In this document: in pieces, positions 24,406-36,271 of the stretch
Layout of the letters: every line of letters begins with the position of its first letter
Numbering within the stretch: position 1 is the stretch's first letter
Assembly (NCBI RefSeq): GCF_905147045.1
Contig: NC_065902.1
Coordinates: 7,509,377-7,573,376, forward strand
From: Nymphalis io
Taxonomy: Eukaryota; Arthropoda; Insecta; Lepidoptera; Nymphalidae
Length of the DNA stretch: 64,000 nt
Reading direction: 5' to 3'
The notes under the pieces: generated by a model
Told to the model about the DNA's origin: nothing
Seen by the model: the letters and a program-made list of their open reading frames with translations, nothing else
Databases searched by the model: none
Made by a program: the position numbers and the translations under genes

Positions 24406-26527
24406 CTATGATTTTAGTTTTGTTAACTGAGCCATCAGTTCCTTGTCTATGTCTGTTGTAGATTCGCCAACCTTATTACGTGACACAGAAGGTGCATTTG
24501 CAACCTGAAATTAAAAAAAAATTACAATACAATTATTACAATTTATTTAATGCCAATATTATATGATATGGTACACCACCTTTCTCTCTTTTTACAATAA
24601 TCTTACTATAGTAATTTTATTCATAGAAAGCTTGTTTTTTGAGTGTACATTATATATTAAATCTTTGTAAAGTAAATTAATCATCCACTGCACGTGAATT
24701 CCATTGCACACATGCATTATATAAATGATATAAAATAATATCTTTTTCGTTAGGTATATATCTAACTAGTTAAAATATAGTAATCATTGATCTGAATGTA
24801 TTTGTTTAGATATTAAAATAAAACAAAGTAGATGAAACATCAAATTTTGTTTTAAAATATTTGGATTTTTTAGCAGTAGTTCTCTTACCTTTCCAGTAAT
24901 TTCGATGCCTATTTCATCGAGAACTTTGTTCACAATGCCCTCAGTTTCCTCTTCATCTCCAGATTCAGTCATAATATCATCCAATGTGTCGGAAACTAAA
25001 AAGAAATATTTTTATTACAAAAAAACAAGAATAGTTGATATTTTTATACTTTAGTTGTATATGTACAAACAACAATAATGAAATAACTAAGATACTAAAA
25101 AGGACCAGATAGAAGAGCTGTTTGTCACAAGCTCCTTGGTGCAAAGTCCAAAATATCCATCTATTTGATTTGTACTTGCTAATTAAACTAAACTAAATTA
25201 TCCTTAATACAAATTGAAATGTAATTTTTACTTTACATATATGTTAAGAGCATATATATGTTTAGACTTAATTCCATTTTCTGTTTTGTTTACATTATTG
25301 CGCACATTGTGAACATAAAAGTTGATAGGAAATATAATATCACTTACTCATGTCATCAGTCATATCCATTTTAGCACTAGCATATTTGAATGCTTCCATG
25401 TCCTTTGCAACTTGGTGAGGATTTAAGATCTTATTGATGCTGCCCATGGTCTTAGCCGTAGTGCCCATTGCTCCAGCTATTGCAACATTAGCACCCATTG
25501 CCTTGTTGTGTATTTGGACACTATTTATCTGCAATGTTTGAGCATACAATAGTTGCTAATGAATAACATATTATATGGTTAGAAAGTAGTTTATTTGCCA
25601 GAAACAAGGAAACTTAGTTCATGATCTCCACCGACATATTTCCTGTGCCTTTGACTTTTATATTATTGTTATATATTCTTAATTGCTGTTTGACGGAAGA
25701 ATATCTAATGAGTGTACTCTTACGAGGCTTGCACAAAGCTCTACCACCAAGGAAAGATATCAAGTAAAAATTAGACATAATAGTAAATTATTTAATTAAT
25801 TATACTTAAGACAGATTTCCCTATTTGCACATTTAAAAGGAAATTTTTTAGAATACAATAATATTTACTTATTTTTAACTATATGAATATATTCATGAGC
25901 TTATATTTATATGTTTCGGTACACTTTGTAACAAATGATTACCTTACTGTTTGCTGTATATATTCTTGTCTTCTGTTTTCTTAGTTGAACTAATTGTTTA
26001 GCAAGTATTTTACATCCTTCATTGTCTCCTTCTTTTGCCATTTTTTTTATCTCCATTTCCTGCAATCAAATATGTATTCATACATTAAACTAAAGAAAAT
26101 ATATATATAGATATAAATTACAAAACCTTGCTTAAAAGCAAGGTTTTGTAATTTATTATTGAATAATTGTTTTACTATTTAATAAAAAGTATTCAATAGA
26201 TCATTATGATATGTCCTGACAATCTATTTTGTACTTTTATATACTTGCTCAAAAATGTACTTAAGAACTATGGACATAATAAAAAACACAACTATCATAC
26301 CAATTTCTTTTCTTCTCTTTCTAAAGCTAACTTATCTCGTTCCAAATCTCTGCCTGCTTTGCGTAGCTCACGATCATTTTGCCTTTGTTGCTCTTAAATT
26401 GAAATTTTAAAATATTTAAAAAATTACGGTTTATTATTTGTTTAATATATGTTAATATATTTCACAACTGTAACAGTTCGTTACAACACATACCCTTAGC
26501 AGTAGGCGCCTTTCTAAAAAAATTCAT
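24406..26527 (-). CDS. CHMP2B: Charged multivesicular body protein 2B (ESCRT-III), six exons
   Basis: A 209-residue Snf7/Vps2-family protein. Exons (high to low): 26494-26527, 26301-26392, 25943-26059, 25348-25528, 24889-24995, 24406-24504. All have GT/AG borders and the sum, 630 bases, is in frame. ESCRT-III subunits polymerise on endosomal membranes to bud vesicles and cut membrane necks, and Vps4 then recycles them. Visible features are a short N-terminus with FFRK, a charged helical region (ELRKAGRDLERDKLALEREE), CKILAKQLVQLRKQKTR, GAMGTTAKTM, the acidic SDTLDDIMTESGDEEE, VLDEIGIEITGK, and a C-terminal MIT-interacting motif ELMAQLTKLK. KQLVQLRKQKTR and VLDEIGIEI point to CHMP2B and not CHMP2A. 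The length is close to the human protein (213, from memory). The start is the only ATG giving the expected N-terminus. It lies about 2.1 kb downstream of lama on the same strand. Confidence 0.93.
26113..26156. repeat. Perfect 20-bp hairpin in a CHMP2B intron
   Basis: Left arm 26113-26132, loop TAAA at 26133-26136, right arm 26137-26156. The arms are exact reverse complements with AAAACCTTGCT at the core. It lies in the intron between CHMP2B exons 2 and 3. No flanking duplication or coding sequence was seen. It could be a small foldback element or a mutational palindrome. Confidence 0.85.
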
Positions 26528-28627
26528 TTTTAGATTAAACTCTTTTTTCATAAAACAAATTTAAACAAAAATTAGTAAAAAAACATTGACTAATAATGTT
26601 ATGACTAATAGCTTAAATAGTATGTTTGTAGGTAACTAGGTACTTGTAAATTATAGTAATCACAGAATCAACGATCAATGTGACAACTTCACTTAAGGTG
26701 ACACATGTCATAATATCAGACTGACATTTGACGGTATGTAAGTATCTACCTATTAAATAAAGATAAAAGAACGGATGAGTGGATTACCCATAACAATTAT
26801 TTTTTCTTCCTTTCTCTGAGGTGTATCTATGCTATTTTACCTCAAAATATTCAGCCAATGCCACAAATAATAGCGAAGACACGTCGTATTAGTTCCCAAT
26901 TTTAAGTTTATATTTCCTCGATCGAGTTAATATGTAAAACGACTAAATAATAATTATATTAGTATTAGCTAAATTTAATGGCTTAAATGGAAGTAATTAT
27001 GGATCCTCTAACGAAATATGAATAGGAATTAATCATTAAAATATATTTGTCAAAATATTAAAATTAGAAAAAAAATAATAAAGCCAGCTTGAGCAGTTAG
27101 ATTAGCAGATGCGTCAATATATATTTTTTTTACAAAAGTGATAGAAAGCCTTTTTATCTAAATAAAATTCACAAAATCAATAACTTAAAACTAGTGAAAT
27201 AAAATTTCAGAAATGTAAATATTTCACAAGAAAATAAGTAAGCAATACACAAAGAAATTAGACATATGCAAGTTTCTTCACAATGTTTTCCTTCATCGTA
27301 GAGCATGGAATTAAATATAAACATAAATTAAGTAAATGAAATTCAGTGGTGCTTGGACTTACCTCAATAAAATAAATTATATACCTATATTCGATTGTGA
27401 ATACACACTTATTGTATTTATTTCATAATATAAATTTTCTACACTAAACCTACTAACAAGCGTGTGATAAGGAGTGAACAAAGAATTTAAACACTGAATT
27501 TCTCATTGACGTGTGTCTCCGAATTTTGAATTTCTATATATAATTGTATTTATTTTTTGTTTGATTTTCTACTCTTGAAAAAGCAAACATATTACACTGT
27601 ACAGCCAAATATTGACAGGTTGAAGCAACCATTCGATTACATTTGAGTGTTTTTGTCTTTGGCGTCAAGAACTGGCTGTGCGTCCGATAAGTCTATTTTG
27701 CTTGTACACACATTACAAGATGTCTTCAGTACACCCTGCACTCACTGACTACTTATTCAGTTCAACAATGAACAGTTAAACTGATCTAGAATCATCATTA
27801 GTTCTGGTTACAAATATGAGAAATTAAAAAATAAAGTAATTATTTTTAATGTCAGGCAAAACTACATGTAAAATCGTATTTTTAGTCATGTGTAATCTTA
27901 AATAATATTGTATATGTGAAAGTGAGTTTGTTTGGTAAACTTTGATGTCTTACTACTCGACCGAAGTAGTATTATATTTATTTATTTATTAATATATAAG
28001 AATTAATACATAAGAATTTTCGATTTTAATTAATTAAAATGAAATAAAACAATTTTTATTTAAAAAAAAAACATCTTATTTTCGAGGGAAAAATCGAAAT
28101 GTTTTTTTAATAATTTACGTCACTTCATTTTATTAGATATCCATATTATACATTTTTATTCTTATTGATAAATAATGTGTAAACATTGCAAAAAATATAT
28201 CGAAATATTTTATATAAAAGTATTTCCAACCAATAATAGATTTATAAATAACTGTCAATTTATTAAAAAATAAATATTCGCCAATGATTACTTTAAATAC
28301 TACCATTTAGGCAAAAACACAGATTTCAAATATTAAAGGACCAACACAAACAAAAATTAAATAAATATCTACTATTTTATCATCAATATAAAATCAATGA
28401 AAATGAAGATGATGAAATAAAAGAATTATCCAACTAATGTCACTTGCAATAGGCTTCTAATAAATTTAAATGTTCCCAAAATAAAATAATTCTACCGTCT
28501 AAGTAGGGACACAAATGAAATGGGGACGGACATTATTATAATAAGTTTTGACTATAAAACGTATTTGGTCAGCTTAAAGTACGTAATATTTCTATTTATT
28601 ATGGTAATAATTTGAGACTCGGGAGAT
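26528..28627. other. Interval between CHMP2B and lama
   Basis: This holds the CHMP2B promoter and leader (unmapped) and the lama 3' flank. 27252-27360 is a minus-strand fragment of SINE family A (AATTAGACATATGCAAG, then AATTCAGTGGTGCTTGGACT). A minus-strand AATAAA at 28595-28600 lies 28 bp past the lama stop codon and could serve as its polyadenylation signal. No further gene was seen. Confidence 0.55.
27252..27360 (-). repeat. SINE family A fragment A8
   Basis: An internal part of the tRNA-derived SINE, minus orientation, lacking both the B-box head and the 3' end. It matches the A1 copy over TTCCTTC.TCG and TAAACATAAATTAAG. Confidence 0.6.
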
Positions 28628-31600
28628 TCACCAGGACCAATTAGGGCTGAATGGACCAAAATTCCAAATGTCTGGAAGACCCTCATGTGCTTCATCATTA
28701 AAATCACTTTCGGACCATTGAAATGGTTTTAATTCACTCTTTTTAAGCATTTCAAGGGTTTCCCTTTCAGCTTCTTCTTGTTGATGTTTCACGAGGTCTC
28801 GGATTTCTAAACCATTTATCATTGGCACATCATCAAATTGATCCGTGTATATGGAAGCAACATTGCCTTTATTTATAGGAACATCGGTCGTATTGGATTT
28901 CACTTCTGTAAATGGTGGACTTGATATTGCAATAAAGTCTAATGACGTTTTATTAGCTTCACCTGAAAAATAAGTTTTATATTATTTACTTTTCAATAAT
29001 ACATAGTATAGTTAATAATACATAGTATAATATGATGAATATTCGAATATAATAAATTCAAAGTTGCTTACTGAAAAAGATTAGGCATTTATAGTAATCG
29101 ATATAAAATACCTACTTTATAAAATATTTTCTGTAGCGGTACAAGCGATTTACTAGTTGCAAATGTTGAGATTATAATAATTGTAATCTTAATTATATCT
29201 TGTTTTTTGTAACTTACCAATTACGACTTTTGTATCAATAATGCCATATGCCTCTTTATATTGCTTTGCGATGTCTCCACGAACTCCAAGTACTGACCAA
29301 TACTCTGCTTCATTAAATATACAGTTTTTATTATCTTTACAGTTGATAGCGCTTGTGTCGTTGATTGCAGATACATTGTTAGTTCTCATTAATTTTAATA
29401 TGCTCTCTAAAGTTGACGCGTTTTTAAAGCCTTTTTGGAATATAACCGCCTTTGGTGATTCAGATTCAGAAAATATGTTCCCGTAAGCTTCTTCCATTTT
29501 TGGGATGTGAGTATCGTTTGCTATGTCCTGTAAACAATATATTCCGTTATGAAATAACCGTAAATATTTTCGAATATTTATCTAATTGTCTTTATAAATT
29601 ACTAGTTATTTACTAAGAACTAGTATTAGTTTATATTCTTACCATAAAGAACGGTAATCCATATGTAGCCCAATACGTTTTTTCAAGGAAGGCGTCAGAC
29701 AGATCAGCGGAGTGTGTCCTGCCAGGTACTTGCTCTATCAACCACAGTAGACCCTTAGCTCGTCCGCTGCCGGCACGGTGGACTATTGTATGCTTTATAT
29801 CTCTGAAAAATATAAAAAACAAATAAAGTTGTGTTTTTATTTTTCAAAAATATTTTCAGTAGAGAGGCCAAAAACTAAAAGGTTAGGTGCTTAAATTTGA
29901 ATATATAATTTACTTATACTTTAATTCGACAAATTGCGATATTAATTTCGATTTTAATCGGAAACCATTACTATTACGACTAAAGTGATGATATCGTTTA
30001 AACCGACTTTGGCTGCGGCGGTTGTTAAATAGACGCACTTACTTATAAAGACACTTACCTATTAACGTTGCTTTCCGTAACCATTTCTTTCTTCTCAGAT
30101 TTCGGTACATTAATTGCTTCACTCGTGTTCATAATCTGGTTGAACTTGTTGAAGTCGACCACAAGCCACTGTTTGCAGCCTGTACCGGAGTTACTGCGAG
30201 CAAGGGTGCGGCCCCAGGAACTGACGTTCGTAGCGAGGTGGTTAGCAGCTGTTATGCGTGGCCCGATTGGAACCTGAAATATTACTCTTTCTTAGATGTT
30301 TGTACAAATACTCCGTCCAGATTTTAATTATAATAACAAGGCAGAGCCTAGCTATATTTATTCATTTATTTATTAATTTTGAATACACAATTATCTTTAA
30401 TCCATTTAAAGCATACATATTTGCGTATTTACTAATTATTTCATTCAAATAAATTAATAATAATGTCCATTTACTAAAGAGGTTATCTAACGACGCGGGC
30501 GATATTAAAGTGCAGAGAAGTATGTATACACAATGGTGCATTTTCTATTTTACTTTTACATAATTAGGGAGTCTAGTGGAAATATAATACAACATGACTT
30601 AAGATAAATATAGATCAGGCGCAGACCAACGGCTTTTATGCATACACACAAACCTGCCTGAGTAGGTACCGACCACTCATCTCATATTACAATACTTAAT
30701 ATTAATGTGTTTCGGTTTGCAGTGCGTGAGCCAATCTATTTACATCCACAGGGGACATAGCCTCTTAGTGAATGTTTCTTACAGTGCCAATGTCTATGGG
30801 CGGTGGCGACCACTTTCCATCAGGTGGCCCATATTCCCGTCAGCCTACCTATTTTATATAAATAAACAAACTTTCTGAGACACGAGAATGAAACACTGCA
30901 AAAATACAAAAAGTTCTTGAAAATACATTTTTTTATTGGTGTAACCATATATTCGAACTCGAGACCTCATGACCTGCAGCCGTACAAGCTATCTACTCAA
31001 CTAACAAAAGAAATTAATGATTACATAAAGCAATAATTTCCACATATATTACTATACACGTAAGGTCGAGACAATACAATCAAGTTTATCGTAGTCATAC
31101 GTTATACAAAACGACACGTCGTACACGTCAAGATAGAGAAGACTAACAACACTGTTTACGTTAAATAAACATTTCATTATGACTTGAAAATAAAATATTC
31201 AGTTAACCAAAATAATATGAAATGAACTAAATAAAAAATCTCTTACTTGTTCAGTAATATTGACATTTCTCCAAAGTTTACTGTTGTAATTCTTCAACGC
31301 AGTTCCGGTTATAGCTAAGCGATGATCCACACCCTTAATTACATATAGTTCATCCTGACTGGTTACGGAACCCGGGTAACCTGCAAAATCCACTGATGAT
31401 CCAGGCGCTAGAACGGAATCCTTTGACGTACGGTGATAATTCAATTTGTATCTCTTCATGATTCTGGTCATAGACGAATAACTGAAAAAAAAAAATTATA
31501 AATAAATCTTTTAAGTTTAACGTTGCTATGAAACTAATCTCCAGTTTTTGAAAAGTACAGTCAGAAAAGTTTGATTCCAAGCCAGATTAACAATTAATTT

Positions 31601-34600
31601 TGCTTTAAACTTCATGGTAATCCGTTACGTAATAGACGACTAATGATCGTTTAGCTTCTAGCCAAATTAGTTAAATAGTTTGATTTTAATCAATGTTGCA
31701 GAAATTGAAGGTCTTTTTTAGCTTATATAACTTAGTATCAAAATATACTTTATTCAAGTAGGCTTTTACCAACATGTTTGAATCGTCATTTTACAGTATA
31801 GATATTGTAAGGCCATCACCTGGTTTAGAATGTATATTCTACTGAGAAGTACCGATAAGAAACTTAGTAGTTACTCTCTTATGTGTAAAGGTATGAAATA
31901 AAAATATAAAATAGTTGCTTGAAGATGTTCAGTTACCTACCAAAAAAAAAACGTCAGCGCTTATTCATAGAAACAAGTCATAGTTATAAAACATTTTTTT
32001 AAATTTATATTTTAAATTTTCACCAGACTTAATCCTGAAAGCTTATCACTTACAATAATATTGTAAAGTCACGTTTTTCAATAAAACGACAAAAGTACAC
32101 AATGCAAACCAGATTGCAATCATAACACGAACACATAAAATATCGGAACAGACATGCGTGCAACCATGCCTTCTATTGTTCTATTGTTACTTTGTCTTAC
32201 CTTCCAGCGACATCCTGTGCCACAAACAGCTTCTTCATGGCTGCCCCATCTTCTGATGTTTCATTGACAATTCTTAAAAATGCACTTGACAATCCAGGCA
32301 TAGCGCTTATTACAGGATCTTCAATAGAAATGTTGAGTTTGTGCTGTAATTCATTAACTTCTGCAATGGAGTTCAACCAATATAGATCGGATATATCGGT
32401 GACATATTCATTCATACTGCGTTCTACTCCATGCTTCCATCCCGTGTATATACCTCCAATTTGCGTGTAATACAACGATACCTGCAAACATGTATTGTGT
32501 CTATTTAACGGTGATCGAAATGTATTATGTTTTATTTAGCTAATATATTAATCTAATTATCTAATGTATTAATATTTTAAGGGAATTAATTCATATTTTA
32601 AGGGAATTATTAAAAAAATATCCATAAAATTCATATTTTAAGGGAATTATGCGATAAAAATGTAAACTTTAAATAAGAAAATAAGTAGTTGAATTGTATG
32701 GAACTACGCACTTACAAATGGAATACGATATTGGTAGTTTTTTTTTATAGAATAGGAAGGCGGACGAGCATATGGGCCGCCTGATGGTAAGTGGTCACCA
32801 ACGCCCATAGACATTGGCATTGTAAGAAATGTTACCCATCGCTTACATCACGCATGCTCCACCAACCTTGGGAACTAAGATATTATGTCCCTTGTGCCTG
32901 TAATTACACTGGCTCACTCACCCTTCAAACCGGAACACAACAATACCAAGTATTATTGTTTTGCGGTAGAATATCTGATGAGTGGGTGGTACCTACTCAG
33001 ACGAGCTTGCACAAAGCTCTACCACCAGTAAGTTATGTATGCATATAACCTGGATGTACAGGAGGAATATAGAATTTTTTAAAGTCTACGGGCTATGGTG
33101 GCCCCTTATCATCAGGCGGCCCATTTGTTTGCTTGACTTCGTAAAATATATTTAAAAAGGTCCGAATATTTAAAAATTATAACTTAAAAAATGGAAAATA
33201 TTCAATATAAAAAATAAGTAAATATGCATCTTCAGTACGTGTCCACCCTCTATCCTTCCCTCACAACAATTACATTATCCCTAAATATGATTAAATATAT
33301 AGCGTAAACTAAGTCAGGAATAAAGTGTAAAATTAAGCGCATTGCATATACCATTAATATTTATAAGAATAAATTAAAAACATACTACCTACTAGGTTAA
33401 TGGAACTTGGAAGGTACCTAAGATACTATATGTTTACATACTTTGACACAAACAAAGTATGAAAGTAAATAATATAAAAACAAATCTTTGTTTCTTTGAG
33501 TTTACGATGTGATTCACTCCAATGTTACTGATAAAACAATGTTTAAATCTCAGACCGATCTAGTATAAAAACATGGAATCGTTACAATGAACTTACGTGA
33601 TATTAACAACACTACACAATCAGTAAAACATAACAACGCGATTAAAGAAACCATCATTATGATATATTTATTTTTTGGAGCACAAAATTAAGCATTACTG
33701 TTGAGATTTATTGCAAATAACTCTTATGTCAATATAAAAATGAAAATAATATCAAATGTACTATTGATATTTAATTAATTAATAAAAAAAAATAAAAAAA
33801 AATTATCAAACTCAAATTATTGTTGTTCTTTATTACAACGCAAAGTCCTTACTAAATAAATAAAAAAATAAATAAAATATATATATATATACGAATATTT
33901 ATTACGAATTAATAAAAGTAATATTTATTTTTCTTCAAAGTAATATTTATTTTTCAATTATAATTAACTTACCTCTAGAATTGATCATAATATTAGCGTT
34001 AAATAAAATCTAAATAATATAGAAACTGATTAGAAACTTACGTGGTGCCAGAAAGGATCAGACGAACTGCGTTCTGCGGCGTAAGTTTTCCATATATTTG
34101 CTGATCTATCTAAGGCATCTCTAAGTTTATCGCATTGTTTTTCTAATGGTTGGTCTTCACATTTAGCTCTAATGGTGTTTTCCAGGTGCATGTGGATTAG
34201 GTACCAAGTTAGAGCGCCTTCTACTATGCCAGCCGCGTAAGCTTGTATTTCGTCAGGATATGAACTATCTGTTTCCACTTCTAAGAGTGACCATCTTTAA
34301 CAAGTAATAGAAAAAATATGATAAAAACGGAGAGATAATATTGTTTTTATTTATATTTAATTGTAAACAAATTGGATAAATAAAAAAATAAAAAAATTTT
34401 TTTGGTTCAGTTCATCGAAACTTTTCCGAAGATTTGACTTTAGATAGAAAAAAAATACCTTTTACCTATTTTTAAATAATGGACGATACGTAATTGTATA
34501 AAAAACTGATCTCAGAGGACATTTTAAATTATTGAAGTCTACATAATTATCGTATAATCCTTAAATCATCAAACAAAAAACTGTAATATACAGTAGATAT

Positions 34601-36271
34601 TTTAATGTTGTACTGACCCCGTAGTCTCAATGTCTCCTCTGAAGTAAGCTCGAGCCACTCCCCTTGCGATATCCTTTAAATCGTTGCTTTGACCCCAGTA
34701 CTCAATGCGATATCCGGTTTTCTCTGAATAGAACACGGTTGCTGCATAATTTCCGTCTTCCTGAATTCTAAAAATATAAAAATAAATAAGAAAACCTATT
34801 CATTACACTAATAATAAATTGTTTTGTCCTGCTGTTATTACAACACAACTATAATTTAAACAATATCACAATAATGTTTATAGGTCTTTACTAGCACGTC
34901 CCACCAACACCATTTACTTATCAGTTATTGCTGCCTTGTTAGTCTAGTGGCTCGGTTATAGAAAATATTAGGCCGCAAATTCCAATATCCTAGTTTCAAA
35001 CTCAGAATCATTTTTGTAGTAGCCTGGGGTCTAAAAATCGGTAATATTTACATTTCCGTGCCTAGGAAATCACCGAAAGCCGTTGATGCCGCGCCTGAAT
35101 TATTTTCGATCATGTCGAATGCCATGCCATCCTCTTAGGAGAGTGTACTTGTATTAGCGACCACATGTATATCTTATTCAATTCGAAGGAGTAAAGGTAA
35201 GCAAATCTTAGATTATAAAACGAATCCATATTGAATATCATAGATTATTCAAGATCTCGACCAATGATATCGCGTCAATTCGGTTTCAACGTTAGTTATT
35301 TTGTTGCAACTAATCTGCCTTGAGTCCGCCTAGTCATCATCTTCACAAAACAATACTTTAATTTGTCAGTCAGGCTCTTGAGCCTACGACATAGAGATAC
35401 GCTTGACATCTTATTTCTTGTGCTTGCCAGTTCATTGACAGTGCAAGGAATAGGTTTTATTTAATTATATACTCTTGTGACAACTTATCATTAGGTAATC
35501 CATTCAGACAACGACCTCAGTATACATTTGAAGGACATAAAATCTCAAGAATCCATTTAAATATTAAGAGCGCTACAAAGTATACTCTGTAATTTTCGAA
35601 ATTAGACCGAATATAAAATCATTTGCGGTGGTAGATGAGTTTACAATATATTTCAAGTGATTTATTAACATAAATTTTATGTTATGTTTGTATAAACAAT
35701 CTGGTTTGAGTCAAAAGTATAAATCAAAATTAGCCGTCATTGTAGTCCATTATAAAATGTAAAATCATTCATTTCATCATTAAGAATTCGATATTTTTGT
35801 ATTTTATTTATTTAAAAGCTAAAAATAATTTGGATTACCTACACGAAATACGAGGCGTAGCTTGCGTCAATACGTAGATAAAGTATGATCTACGGTTTAG
35901 TTTTAAATCTATTTTAATAGCACATCAAAATCTATTGGATATATTTATAATTATACTGCGAACACTTTCAATAAAATAAACGTAATAAATGCCCAGCAAT
36001 GTGAAATTAGCAGGTTTGATCTTGACTACTTGAACTTTTACGTCCTAAAAAATTTGACTTCACTTAATTTTAAACTTAACTGAAGATAAACTTACTAAAC
36101 AACACAATACCACAGGACAGATTAAGTTAATTACTAAGGATAGATAACTTACCTTTCTATTTGTCCAACGAAGAGGGCTAAGATGGCGAGGACTCCAAGG
36201 AATCCCAAAATGTAAGAGCTTATTTTAGTTTGCATCCAAGACGCGCCTACGACTTTTAGAATTTTAGTCAT
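28628..36271 (-). CDS. lama: Phospholipase B-like protein / lamina ancestor, nine exons
   Basis: A 685-residue member of the phospholipase B-like N-terminal-nucleophile hydrolase family (PLBD1/PLBD2 in mammals, lama in flies), expected in the lysosome or secretory path. Exons (high to low): 36153-36271, 34618-34767, 34042-34294, 32201-32481, 31247-31481, 30059-30273, 29643-29802, 29218-29527, 28628-28962; all GT/AG, 2058 bases in frame. Residues 17-36 form a hydrophobic anchor (SSYILGFLGVLAILALFVG). Family blocks include YPDEIQAYAAGIVEGALTWY in exon 3, IGGIYTGWKHG in exon 4, YSSMTRIMKRYKLNYH in exon 5 and NSGTGCKQWLVVDFNKF in exon 6. Several N-glycosylation sequons are present (NIS, NET, NIT). 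Two oddities, compared from memory: at the place where relatives have G-x-C-S-A-L this protein has GLSSAFL (Ser239), so the cysteine nucleophile appears to be replaced; and the usual SGTYNNQW reads SGTGCKQW. An acceptor-like TTATTTAATAG lies 6 bp before the ATG, so 5' UTR exons further upstream are likely. Confidence 0.88.
30645..30866 (+). repeat. A-tailed non-autonomous retroelement, diverged copy B6
   Basis: An older copy of the B family in the lama intron between exons 5 and 6, antisense to the gene. It is recognised by CTGAGTAGGTACCGACCACTCATC, CAGTGCGTGAGCCAAT and CCATCAGGTGGCCCATAT, ending CCTATTTTATATAAATAAA. Confidence 0.65.
31736..31905 (+). repeat. Dispersed repeat family D
   Basis: The wording AAAATATACTTTATTCAAGT AGGCTTTTACCAACA, GAATCGTCATTTTACAGTAT and GAGAAGTACCGATAAGAAAC recalls an abundant lepidopteran non-autonomous repeat. 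A partial relative occurs at 49059-49127 (ACTTTTGAATCGTGATGTTACA, AAGCTACCACCGGTTC). It lies in the lama intron between exons 4 and 5. I do not know its mobilising partner. Confidence 0.55.
32571..32650 (+). repeat. Short direct repeats in a lama intron
   Basis: Three copies of a ~20 bp unit, TTCATATTTTAAGGGAATTA (the first lacking its leading bases), at 32571-32588, 32590-32610 and 32630-32650. It looks like local slippage duplication, with no other significance visible. Confidence 0.75.
32738..33028 (-). repeat. A-tailed non-autonomous retroelement, full-length copy B3
   Basis: A full-length minus-strand copy in the lama intron between exons 3 and 4, in the same orientation as lama. The T run at 32738-32746 is its A tail. 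It ends at the block CAAAGCTCTACCACCAGTA. It is very similar to copy B2, suggesting a young subfamily. Confidence 0.85.
33095..33140 (+). repeat. Fragment of family B
   Basis: A short stretch, TGGTGGCCCCTTATCATCAGGCGGCCCATTTG, matches the 3' block of family B in diverged form. Nothing else of the element remains. Confidence 0.4.
34932..35165 (+). repeat. tRNA-derived SINE, family C, diverged copy
   Basis: This starts with a tRNA-like head (GCCTTGTTAGTCTAGTGGCT) and continues through TTTTGTAGTAGCCTGGGGTC, CCGTGCCTAGGAAATCACCG and CGCCTGAATTATTTTCGATC to the GAGAGTG.AC block. It is antisense to lama, in the intron between exons 1 and 2. The block order is the same as at 3383-3637. Confidence 0.65.
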
